From positions 806,001 through 870,000 of the forward strand of contig NZ_CP096205.1 in NCBI RefSeq assembly GCF_023195775.1: a DNA stretch of 64,000 nucleotides, in the 5' to 3' direction. Positions 53,390 to 61,287 of the stretch are shown in pieces. This stretch comes from Flavobacterium azooxidireducens. GTDB taxonomy: Bacteria; Bacteroidota; Bacteroidia; Flavobacteriales; Flavobacteriaceae. The notes beneath the pieces are model-generated. The model worked only from the letters and a program-made list of their open reading frames with translations. It was not told where the DNA came from and ran no database searches. Position numbers and translations under genes: made by a program. How positions within the stretch are numbered: position 1 is the first letter of the stretch; every line of letters starts with the position of its first letter.

Positions 53390-54128
53390 TGAGCAGGATG
53401 TTTTTATATTTTTCTGCTAATTCTCCTATCAAAAAAGTGGCCAAATTTTTATTATCGCGTTTAATTGAATTGATAAAATTAGCATCTTCTACGATAAAGA
53501 AACGGAAACCATTCAAATATTCCAAAGGAAGCGACAATTTTTGAGTCAAAAACGCATCATCAAACAACTCTTTGATTCGAGAAATTAAATTTACTTTTCC
53601 TTCCGTTTCCAATGCTTTTTTAAGCATTGCCGTTCTTCCAGAAAACATATTAATAATCGGATCTACAGAAAAAGAAGTATTTAAACCCAATTGTGCATTG
53701 GAATTGGAAGCAGCACTATACCGTCTTTCAGCCGGCGTATAACTTTTTTGTCCTTTGGGGATGATGCCTAAACTAACTGCATTAATATGCGGATAAGCTT
53801 GCACAATCACTTCATCAAACTGCTCCGTTACGTTTTCCATTTTGATGATGAGCAGCTCATTTTCCCAGTTTTCATCATCCAAAACTACTTCTAAACCAAC
53901 CAAATGCACGGCAGAAAAAACCAATGTATCGCCTTTTTTGGCTTGAATCGTAAAATATCCTTCTTTAGAAGAAACAGAACCTCGTTTGGTGCTAAGATTA
54001 ATAATGTGAATATCCTGAAACTGATTAGAATCGGTTATAATTTTACCTTTACATACCTTTGTAATCGTGTCTTGCGACCAGCTTAGCGAGGTAAACAGCA
54101 TTAAAAGGAAGAAGTAATTTTTGGTCAT
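53376..54128 (-). CDS. Carboxypeptidase-regulatory-like protein with TonB-box-like motif (array member 1)
   Basis: First gene of the five-member array. From ATG 54128 it encodes 250 residues: signal peptide (FFLLMLFTSLSWSQ), the regulatory-like domain with DTLVFSAVHLVGLE, the diverged box FDEVIVQ at 104-110, then INAVSLGIIPKGQKSYTPAE and PLEYLNGFRFFIVED near the end. A start at 54164 would add 12 residues ahead of the signal peptide and is less likely. The long palindrome at 54197 lies upstream. Confidence 0.85.
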   Translation of the reverse strand: MTKNYFFLLMLFTSLSWSQDTITKVCKGKIITDSNQFQDIHIINLSTKRGSVSSKEGYFTIQAKKGDTLVFSAVHLVGLEVVLDDENWENELLIIKMENVTEQFDEVIVQAYPHINAVSLGIIPKGQKSYTPAERRYSAASNSNAQLGLNTSFSVDPIINMFSGRTAMLKKALETEGKVNLISRIKELFDDAFLTQKLSLPLEYLNGFRFFIVEDANFINSIKRDNKNLATFLIGELAEKYKNILLNEQK

Positions 54129-54196
54129 AAAGTTAAAATTCAAGCACTCGTAACTCAACTGCAAAATCTTGAAGCATATTCATTTTGTTACTTATC

Positions 54197-54266
54197 ATTT
54201 TTTTCTCGCAAAGTCGCAAAAACGCAAAGCATTCACCGCGTCTTTGCGACTTTGCGAGAAAAAAAT
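54197..54266. repeat. Large palindromic repeat (24-bp arms)
   Basis: Arms 54197-54220 and 54243-54266 are perfectly complementary and contain CTCGCAAAGTCGCAAA. ACGC/GCGT pairing can extend the stem into the loop. Transcripts in either direction carry U on the 5' side and A on the 3' side, so it is not a normal terminator. It looks like a dispersed palindromic element between the array and pepE. Confidence 0.85.
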
Positions 54267-54399
54267 AAAAACTTATCTGAAAACATAATTTTGTTGCATG
54301 TGCTATTTAAAGTAAAAGTATTACAAATCCTTGCCAAGAATTTCCCAACAACTTTGTAATTTTTTGTTAATCTGATGAAAATTGAATCGCCTCGATGCG

Positions 54400-54407
54400 T
54401 ATTTTTG
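54400..54407 (+). promoter_or_regulatory. -7 promoter box of pepE
   Basis: TATTTTTG matches TAnnTTTG, with TTG at 54382-54384 upstream, and ends 14 bases before the ATG at 54422. The short distance argues for starting pepE at 54422 rather than at the upstream in-frame codon. Confidence 0.55.
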
Positions 54408-54421
54408 TAAAAACAATACAC

Positions 54422-55129
54422 ATGAAAAACCTACTTATTGCCAGCACTTCTACCCTACATGGCGGAAATTATCTCGATTATTTGTTACCCGAAATAACCC
54501 TTCATTTTGCCCAATGCAAAACTATTCTCTTTGTGCCGTATGCCAGACCGGGCGGAATTTCGCATGATGATTATACGCTAAAAGTAAAAACATTTTTTGC
54601 CTTGCTGAACAAAGAAGTGAGAGGTCTAAACGAATTCAATAATCCAACCGAAGCTATAGAAAAAGCAGAAGGTATTTTTACCGGAGGCGGAAACACGTTT
54701 TTACTCGTTACGCAACTCCACCAAAACAACCAAATGCAAACGCTCAAAAAAGCCATCGAAAACGGCACACCTTATTTGGGAACCAGTGCCGGAAGCAACA
54801 TTTGCGGACTCACGATGCAAACCACCAACGACATGCCGATTATTTATCCGCCGAGTTTTGAAACGTTGGGAGCCATTCCGTTTAATTTGAATCCGCACTA
54901 CTTCGATGCCGATTTGCAGTCGAAACACATGGGCGAAACTCGCGAAACACGCATCAAAGAATTTCATCAATTCAATCAACAACCTGTGATTGGTTTGCGA
55001 GAAGGCAGCTGGCTCGATGTAAAAGGAGATCAAATTGTGTTAAAAGGAGAATTATCCGCACGATTATTTCGGCAGAATCAGGAAGCGATTGAGGTGGAAA
55101 GTGGGAGTGAGATGGGGAAGTTTCAATAG
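54422..55129 (+). CDS. pepE: Dipeptidase E (peptidase family S51)
   Basis: A 235-residue cytoplasmic serine peptidase that cleaves Asp-X dipeptides. Seen are FTGGGNTFLL at 86-95, the nucleophile motif GTSAGSNI with Ser122, and FNLNPHYFDAD carrying the family histidine. Overall length is normal. The in-frame start at 54395 lies upstream of the promoter box, so 54422 is used. It is followed by AT-rich short repeats and a GC-rich element. Confidence 0.92.
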   Translation: MKNLLIASTSTLHGGNYLDYLLPEITLHFAQCKTILFVPYARPGGISHDDYTLKVKTFFALLNKEVRGLNEFNNPTEAIEKAEGIFTGGGNTFLLVTQLHQNNQMQTLKKAIENGTPYLGTSAGSNICGLTMQTTNDMPIIYPPSFETLGAIPFNLNPHYFDADLQSKHMGETRETRIKEFHQFNQQPVIGLREGSWLDVKGDQIVLKGELSARLFRQNQEAIEVESGSEMGKFQ

Positions 55130-55226
55130 CAATGACAATTTCAAATATCAATGGCAATAGCAAAGATCAATTTCAATTACAAAAAGCAATTCAAAAATCT
55201 AAAAATCCAACAATCTAACAATCTTT
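55130..55226. repeat. Degenerate CAAT-rich short repeats after pepE
   Basis: About 95 bases made of variants of CAATGACAATTTCAAA and CAATGGCAATAGCAAA, ending in CCAACAATCTAACAATC. They follow the stop codon directly. Similar strings are often seen downstream of flavobacterial genes. No coding function is supported. Confidence 0.65.
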
Positions 55227-55230
55227 TCTT

Positions 55231-55345
55231 GGGCGTGCCCCTCCGTAAACTCCGGGTCGGGCTATTCGCTGCAAGTCCTCGTTCGTCGTGCCTCCTCTCT
55301 GTGGGCTTTCCGCTGCTATCCCTCACGCGAATGAGTGCTAGGGAA
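55231..55345. repeat. GC-rich dispersed repeat candidate
   Basis: A sharply bounded segment much richer in GC than its surroundings, starting GGGCGTGCCCCTCCG and containing GGGTCGGGCTATTCGCTGC and GTGGGCTTTCCGCTGC. It ends in a TCCCT...AGGGA hairpin with an inner CTCA/TGAG stem. I recall near-identical sequences scattered through Bacteroidetes genomes, some mis-annotated as small proteins. Its nature (RNA or mobile repeat) is unknown. Confidence 0.65.
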
Positions 55346-55544
55346 GAAATTTGTTTTCAAAAGAAATAGTTGATTTATACAAAATAACTCTTTGCTCGCC
55401 AGAAGTAAAAATTCCAGCAAAAAACCGAGATAAAAATGCTAAAAAAGTAAATGCAGGCGTTTTTTGAACTAATTGAGGTATTTATTTTCATTAAATTAAT
55501 TATCCGCTAAGAAAAGAAATGCTAATCAACAATCATTTTTATAT
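55346..55544. other. AT-rich spacer, nothing recognised
   Basis: About 200 bases between the GC-rich element and the tRNA-Gly terminator, without a coding frame or clear structure. Confidence 0.5.
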
Positions 55545-55578
55545 AAACAAAAAACCCCAAACTTTCGTTTGAGGTTTT
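55545..55578 (-). terminator. Intrinsic terminator of tRNA-Gly
   Basis: On the minus strand AAAACCTCAAAC pairs with GTTTGGGGTTTT around a GAAA tetraloop, followed by T residues, starting 6 bases after the tRNA 3' end. Confidence 0.88.
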
Positions 55579-55583
55579 AGCAG

Positions 55584-55656
<73 letters not shown>

Positions 55657-55844
55657 ATTTATCTCACAAAGGCTTATTTTCATTGGTGTTCGATGAACTG
55701 CGTTTGTGAGTGCAAATATAGACAAATAGTTTTCTTTGTTGCAAATTTTTTTTCAAAAAAATTATTAAAAAGCTAACAGAATTTATAACCAATTTATTCT
55801 GAAAAAGTTATACCTTTAGTTTTCCAAGTTTTACGACAAAAATT

Positions 55845-56294
55845 ATGCTTACTTTAAAAGAAATAACGGCTTTGGATACTTATTCTGTGCGGCATCCCGT
55901 TCTTCGGGAAGGAAAACCGGTGGAAACCTGCCACTTTGAAGGAGATAATTTGCAGTCAACCATTCATCTTGGTTTGTATATTAACTGTGCTTTAATTGGT
56001 GTTGTTTCACTTTTTAAAAACAAAAACGAAGCCTTTGAAGAAAAAACGCAGTTTCAAATTCGGGGAATGGCAGTCTTAAAACATCATCAAAAAAGAGGCT
56101 ACGGCGAAAAATTACTCCACGAAGCCGAATTGCATGCAGAAAAATATAAGTGTAATGTATTGTGGTTCAACGCCCGCGAAAACGCCATTCCGTTTTATGA
56201 AAAAACAGGCTATTCCGTTCACGGAAATCCTTTTGAAATTGGCGATATTGGCACTCATTTTGTTATGTATAAAAAAATGAACCCGATTTCTTAG
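55845..56294 (+). CDS. GNAT-family N-acetyltransferase
   Basis: A 149-residue acetyltransferase with the acetyl-CoA binding motif A (FQIRGMAVLKHHQKRGYGEK, containing Q/RxxGxG/A) and motif B around NARENAIPFYEKTGY. The substrate is unknown. A near-consensus TACCTTTA box lies at 55811-55818. The downstream L,D-transpeptidase gene begins 5 bases after its stop, so the two may be cotranscribed. Confidence 0.9.
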   Translation: MLTLKEITALDTYSVRHPVLREGKPVETCHFEGDNLQSTIHLGLYINCALIGVVSLFKNKNEAFEEKTQFQIRGMAVLKHHQKRGYGEKLLHEAELHAEKYKCNVLWFNARENAIPFYEKTGYSVHGNPFEIGDIGTHFVMYKKMNPIS

Positions 56295-56299
56295 TTGCT

Positions 56300-57874
56300 A
56301 TGAAGCATTTTTACCTACTTTTTTTTGTACTCGTTTTGATTTCTTGCAACAAGAAAAAAAACCCTGATTCCACCAAAAAACCTCTTCCTGTTGAAATTAC
56401 CGACGAAGGAAAAGTATTGGCAATTGATTCAACTTTCATTTCAAAAACAAACGATTCTATTGTTGCTACATTCTATCAATCGAATGAAAACAGAACGTTT
56501 TGGTTGGCATTCAATTGTCGAGAATCCCTTCTAACTATTTTGAATACTGTGGAAGAAGAAGGTTTAAATTCAAAAGATTTCGATTTAAAAAAAATTACAA
56601 AACTCGAAAAATCAATTCAATCGTTATCTGATAAAGAATTGGTTGAATATGATTTGATGCTTACGCAAAATCTAAAAAAATATGTAGAAAAAACGGCCAA
56701 AGGTTCTTTAAACCCTAAAGAATTATACAAAGATTGGGATTTAAAAGAAAACAAAATCGATGTGCAACAATTGCTTTTGAATTTTCAGCGAAAAGATTCG
56801 TTTGATTTTGCGGTAAACGAAGTTAAACCTCAACATATTGTTTATCAAAAACTAAAAAACAGTTTGAAAATAATCAATCAATTTCCGGATGAAAATTTCA
56901 AAAAACTGGAAATCAAAGACAAAATTGTACTAAATGATACAAATGATGTGTTAATCGAAGTAAAAAAACGACTTGCCTATTGGTACGACATGAAAAAACC
57001 GGATTCGTTGACTAACATTTATGATGAAACTACGTTTAATGCCGTTAAAAATTTCCAAAGTCGGCACGGTTTGGCTCCCGACGGCGTAATTGGAAAAGGA
57101 ACAATTGCCTCGCTGAATTTTACCAAACAAAAAAGAAAAGAACAAATTATTGCCAACATGGAACGCTGGCGATGGTTTCCGCGAAATTTTGAAAAAGAAT
57201 ACCTCATCATCAACATTCCCGACTATTCGTTGCAGGTGGTGAAAGAAAAAGATACGGTAAAAACACACCGAATTATTGTGGGAAAAGCCAGTAGAAGCAC
57301 GCCTATTTTGTCTTCCAAATTGAGTTATGTGGTTTTTAATCCAACCTGGACCGTTCCTCCCACAATTTTAAAAGAAGACGTGATTCCGGCAGCTACCAAA
57401 AACAGAGGTTATTTTGCTTCCAAAAACATTACAATTTATAGCGGAAGCACTGTTGTGAGTCCGTATGATTGGAATCCGGCCAAAGGAAGATCGTACCGTT
57501 ATGTGCAATCTCCGGGAAGCTTCAATTCGCTCGGATTGGTTAAAATTATGTTTCCAAATCGCTTTTCAGTTTATCTGCATGACACGAACACAAGAGGATA
57601 TTTTGAACGAGAGAATCGTTCGTTGAGTTCAGGCTGTGTTAGGGTTCAAAATCCGTTTGAATTAACCGAATATCTTCTTGATGATCCTGAAAATTGGAAT
57701 AAAGAAAAAATTGATGAAGTGTTGGCTGAATCAGAAACAAAAAATGTAAGTTTTACCAAACCAATTTACCTGCATCTTTTATATTGGACAGCTTGGAGCG
57801 ATAAAAATCTACTAATTTTTAGAGATGATATTTACGGTTTGGATGCCGAATTGTATAAAAAACTACGAAATTAA
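56300..57874 (+). CDS. L,D-transpeptidase lipoprotein (YcbB-like)
   Basis: A 524-residue envelope enzyme. The signal peptide ends in lipobox LISC (Cys16), a scaffold domain follows, then a peptidoglycan-binding domain at about 215-275 (TFNAVKNFQSRHGLAPDGVI). The YkuD catalytic domain has His427 in YLHDTN and the nucleophile Cys446 in SSGCVRVQ. The domain order matches YcbB/LdtD-type enzymes that make 3-3 cross-links, which fits the meso-DAP wall predicted from MurE. Its 3' end overlaps the next, convergent gene by 12 bases. Confidence 0.92.
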   Translation: MKHFYLLFFVLVLISCNKKKNPDSTKKPLPVEITDEGKVLAIDSTFISKTNDSIVATFYQSNENRTFWLAFNCRESLLTILNTVEEEGLNSKDFDLKKITKLEKSIQSLSDKELVEYDLMLTQNLKKYVEKTAKGSLNPKELYKDWDLKENKIDVQQLLLNFQRKDSFDFAVNEVKPQHIVYQKLKNSLKIINQFPDENFKKLEIKDKIVLNDTNDVLIEVKKRLAYWYDMKKPDSLTNIYDETTFNAVKNFQSRHGLAPDGVIGKGTIASLNFTKQKRKEQIIANMERWRWFPRNFEKEYLIINIPDYSLQVVKEKDTVKTHRIIVGKASRSTPILSSKLSYVVFNPTWTVPPTILKEDVIPAATKNRGYFASKNITIYSGSTVVSPYDWNPAKGRSYRYVQSPGSFNSLGLVKIMFPNRFSVYLHDTNTRGYFERENRSLSSGCVRVQNPFELTEYLLDDPENWNKEKIDEVLAESETKNVSFTKPIYLHLLYWTAWSDKNLLIFRDDIYGLDAELYKKLRN

Positions 57875-58570
57875 CTTCGAAGCAACTTTATAACTTCTTG
57901 ACGGATGATAAATAAACAAACATGATTTGTCTTTTATCGTTTTGATAATTTCTTGGTTCAATTCTACCGGCAACGCTGGACAACCTTGACTTCTTCCTAA
58001 ACGTTTGTTTTGTTTGATGAATTGCTCAGACACATAATCTGCACCATGAATCACAACCGCTCTTTCGCGAGCTTTGTCATTAATTCCTCTTTCCAAACCA
58101 TCCAAACGAAGTGAAAGACCATGCTTTCCTTGATACGTTTCTCCGGTTAAGTAAAAACCTAAACTGCTTTGATATGATTCTGATTTATTGGAAAAAGCGG
58201 TAGCAAATTCTTCACCTGAATTTCTTCCGTGTGCCACTAAGGAATGATATAAAACCGTGTTGGTGCTCATGTCAATTACCCACATTCTTTTGGAATTGGC
58301 AGACAAACTAAAATCGACAAGCGTAAGGATATCATTTTGAATTAAACCTTTTTGCTTTAGTTGGTAAAAACCCTCTAAAGCCTTGGTAAAACTCTCTAAT
58401 TGCGGAAGTTTAAAATTTTTAGCATCTAAATTATTATACAAAGAAATCACTTTTGATTCAAAAGTTACTTTGCTATTGGATGCGATAATTTTAGGGTCTG
58501 TGGTATTATTTGATGGTGTTGTAAATGAAAATAATCCAAACAACAAAACCGATAAAATCTTGTAATTCAT
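57863..58570 (-). CDS. Exported L,D-transpeptidase-catalytic-domain-like protein
   Basis: A 235-residue protein with a short N-terminal hydrophobic signal (ILSVLLFGLFSFT) and a catalytic region with His175 in VVIHGADYVSE and Cys197 in GRSQGCPALP, matching the murein L,D-transpeptidase catalytic domain family. It may be a carboxypeptidase or transpeptidase acting on wall peptides. It has no peptidoglycan-binding module, unlike its convergent neighbour, with which it shares 12 bases of 3' coding sequence. Confidence 0.87.
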   Translation of the reverse strand: MNYKILSVLLFGLFSFTTPSNNTTDPKIIASNSKVTFESKVISLYNNLDAKNFKLPQLESFTKALEGFYQLKQKGLIQNDILTLVDFSLSANSKRMWVIDMSTNTVLYHSLVAHGRNSGEEFATAFSNKSESYQSSLGFYLTGETYQGKHGLSLRLDGLERGINDKARERAVVIHGADYVSEQFIKQNKRLGRSQGCPALPVELNQEIIKTIKDKSCLFIYHPSRSYKVASKLIS

Positions 58571-58796
58571 TGGTAATCTACAGGTTAAAAATTAGACTTG
58601 GGATGCCAAAAATATAAATTAAAAGTTTAAAACCAAATTATTTTAAACTAAATATCATCTTTTTTGGAAATTAGCTCACTTTCAAAGAGTGAACCAATCA
58701 GAAAACGGAAAAAAACTACAATTCGTATCGCGAAAATGTAACATAACGAAACTTTAACGTCTTTATAAAATATTTCTTAATGAAATGATAAAGTAA

Positions 58797-58826
58797 TTGT
58801 TACTATAAATCCAATAGTTAATTTTG
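58797..58826 (+). promoter_or_regulatory. Consensus promoter directly before the DUF5916 gene
   Basis: TTG at 58797-58799, a 19-base spacer and TAATTTTG at 58819-58826 form a complete Bacteroidetes-type promoter. The ATG at 58831 is only 4 bases further, which implies a leaderless or nearly leaderless transcript. Confidence 0.6.
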
Positions 58827-58830
58827 AATT

Positions 58831-61236
58831 ATGAATTCAATCAGGCCACTCTTTTCTATCGTTTTAATTTTTATAATAGGAACAACCCAATCGCATAGTC
58901 AGAAAAAAACAACTGCTCTTCGTGTCAATGAATCTATTTCCATTGATGGAAAATTAGATGAAGCTGTTTGGATGAAAACACCTGTAGCCAATAATTTCAT
59001 TATGCTCGAACCGGACAATGGTATGCCGGAATCTCCAGAAAGAAAATCGGAAGTTAAAGTGATTTATGATGACAATGCTATTTACATAGGAGCTATTTTA
59101 TATGACAATGAAGCATCCAAAATAGAAAAAGAAATAACACAACGGGATATTTTTGGAACCGCAGATCATTTCGGAATTTTCATCAATGGATTTAACGACG
59201 GTCAGCAAGATTTTCGCTTTTTCGTTTCCGCTTCCGGAGTTCAAATGGATTGTTTAGCGACCGAAAACAACGAAGATTTTTCCTGGGATGCGATTTGGAA
59301 TAGCGAAGTGAGAATCACTGATTTTGGTTGGGTGGTAGAAATGGAAATTCCGTATGCCGCTCTTCGCTTTTCGGAAGAAAACATTCAAACTTGGGGTGTG
59401 AATTTTTTTAGAGAAATTCGTCGTTTTAGGCAAAAAGTAACATGGAGTAAAATCGACCGAGCGGTTGGTTCAGTAATTAATCAAGCCGGTATTTTGGAAG
59501 GAATTGAAAACATCAAAACCCCTACCCGATTATTCTTAATTCCTTATACATCAGGTTATGTTGAATCAAACAATTTGGTAACAGAAAGCACTTTTAAAGC
59601 CGGAATGGATATTAAATACGGCATCAATGATTCTTTTACCTTAGATGCGATTCTAGTTCCAGATTTTGGGCAAACTGCTTTTGATAATGTAGAATTAAAT
59701 TTAGGTCCGTTTGAACAACAATTCAATGAAAACAGACCTTTTTTTACCGAAGGAACTGATTTGTTTTCCAAAGGAAATTTGGTTTATTCCAGAAGAATTG
59801 GCGGAGCACCTTCTTCTTACCCTGCTACAAATCAAAACGAAACAGTTGAAGCTTATCCAAACACTGTAAATCTTCTGAATGCTTTAAAAGTTTCCGGAAG
59901 AACAGCAGAAGGTTTGGGAATTGGTTTTTTAAATGCTATTACCGAAAAAACCTATGCCAGAATCAGAAATACTGATACAAATGAAATTCGGAATGAATTG
60001 GTTGAACCATTAACAAATTATAATGTTTTGGTTTTTGATCAACGTTTCAACCAAAATTCATCTGTTTCCTTTATCAACACCAATGTAACTCGTGTTGGTG
60101 ATTTTAGAGATGCCAACGTAACCGGAATTGTGTATGACATCAATTCAAAAGGAAACAAATATAATTTTTCCGGCGATTTAAAAATGAGCAGCATTTATGA
60201 TGATGAAAAAGGAAATGGCTATTCTACTTTTGTAAATTTTGGAAAAACCTTCGGAAAATACCGTTATTCAATTGCTTCGCAATATGTTTCTAAAGAATTT
60301 GACATTAACGATTTAGGAATTAATTTTGTAACGAATTATCACAACTTAGCTGCGAATTTTAATTACCGTATTTTGAATCCCACCAAACGATTCAATTCCT
60401 TTAACCTAAATACAAATTACTACATTGAACTTGAAAATACCACCGGAAAAGCTCAAGATCATTGGATTAATTTGAATGTAAATTCCAGTACATTAAAAAA
60501 TGATTTTATAGGTTATGGGTTTTTAGTAAGTCCGTTTGTAACCTATAATTTTTATGAATCAAGAGTTCCGGGCAGACCATTGGCTTTTCCGGCTACTGGA
60601 AATGCTTGGGTTTATTTTTCATCCAATTATAATAGAAAATTTGCATTAGACATTGAACCTTCTATTAGAATTTTTGATCAAGAAAATCGGATAAACTATG
60701 GTTTATTTATTAGTCCAAGATATCGTTTTAACGACAAATTGACGTTAATTTATTCAACCAATTATAACCGTCAAAACAGCGATATCGGTTGGGTAGATTT
60801 TTCTGAAAACGACATTATTTTAGCAGAAAGAAATCGAACAACATTGACCAATTCCATTTCAGGGAAATATGCCATCAACAACAAAATGACATTGAATTTA
60901 ACCACTAGACATTACTGGTCTTTTGCCGAAAATGTTCAATTTCATACATTATTGGAAGATGGAACTTTCACACCAAACAACAGCTATGCTTCCGATAAAG
61001 ATGCTAATTTTAATTTGTGGAATTTTGATTTGTCGTATTCATGGTGGTTTGCTCCGGGAAGTCAAATTACAGCACTTTATCGCAATAATGCTCAGAATTT
61101 TTCCAACGACATTGATAAAAGCTATGGTTCAAATTTCAACAATGTGTTTGAAGATAATCTCAACCACGTTTTTTCTGTGAGTGTTCGCTATTTTATTGAT
61201 TACAACAAAGCTAAAAACTGGTTTAAAAAAGTCTAA
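58831..61236 (+). CDS. DUF5916 family exported protein
   Basis: An 801-residue protein with a signal peptide (FSIVLIFIIGTTQSHS). An N-terminal carbohydrate-binding-module-9-like domain at about 35-220 has SIDGKLDEAVWMKT, VKVIYDDNAIYIGAIL and DFRFFVSASGVQMD. The long C-terminal part is beta-rich with NENRPFFTEGTDLF and YSRRIGGAP, ending in VSVRYFIDYNKAKNW. This fits DUF5916 proteins with a probable outer-membrane barrel. The function is unknown. The promoter leaves almost no leader. The gene precedes gpmI. Confidence 0.88.
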   Translation: MNSIRPLFSIVLIFIIGTTQSHSQKKTTALRVNESISIDGKLDEAVWMKTPVANNFIMLEPDNGMPESPERKSEVKVIYDDNAIYIGAILYDNEASKIEKEITQRDIFGTADHFGIFINGFNDGQQDFRFFVSASGVQMDCLATENNEDFSWDAIWNSEVRITDFGWVVEMEIPYAALRFSEENIQTWGVNFFREIRRFRQKVTWSKIDRAVGSVINQAGILEGIENIKTPTRLFLIPYTSGYVESNNLVTESTFKAGMDIKYGINDSFTLDAILVPDFGQTAFDNVELNLGPFEQQFNENRPFFTEGTDLFSKGNLVYSRRIGGAPSSYPATNQNETVEAYPNTVNLLNALKVSGRTAEGLGIGFLNAITEKTYARIRNTDTNEIRNELVEPLTNYNVLVFDQRFNQNSSVSFINTNVTRVGDFRDANVTGIVYDINSKGNKYNFSGDLKMSSIYDDEKGNGYSTFVNFGKTFGKYRYSIASQYVSKEFDINDLGINFVTNYHNLAANFNYRILNPTKRFNSFNLNTNYYIELENTTGKAQDHWINLNVNSSTLKNDFIGYGFLVSPFVTYNFYESRVPGRPLAFPATGNAWVYFSSNYNRKFALDIEPSIRIFDQENRINYGLFISPRYRFNDKLTLIYSTNYNRQNSDIGWVDFSENDIILAERNRTTLTNSISGKYAINNKMTLNLTTRHYWSFAENVQFHTLLEDGTFTPNNSYASDKDANFNLWNFDLSYSWWFAPGSQITALYRNNAQNFSNDIDKSYGSNFNNVFEDNLNHVFSVSVRYFIDYNKAKNWFKKV

Positions 61237-61264
61237 ATCATTCTTTCAGAAAGCTGTGTTTCAT

Positions 61265-61272
61265 TATCTTTG
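61265..61272 (+). promoter_or_regulatory. -7 promoter box of gpmI
   Basis: TATCTTTG, an exact TAnnTTTG match, ends 15 bases before the ATG at 61288. An in-frame TTG lies inside this box and therefore cannot be the start codon. Confidence 0.6.
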
Positions 61273-61287
61273 TTTAAAATTTTTTCT

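Noticed and set aside
55151..55369. 72-codon ORF on the plus strand
   Set aside because: It crosses the CAAT repeats and the GC-rich element. Its composition reflects the repeat rather than a gene.
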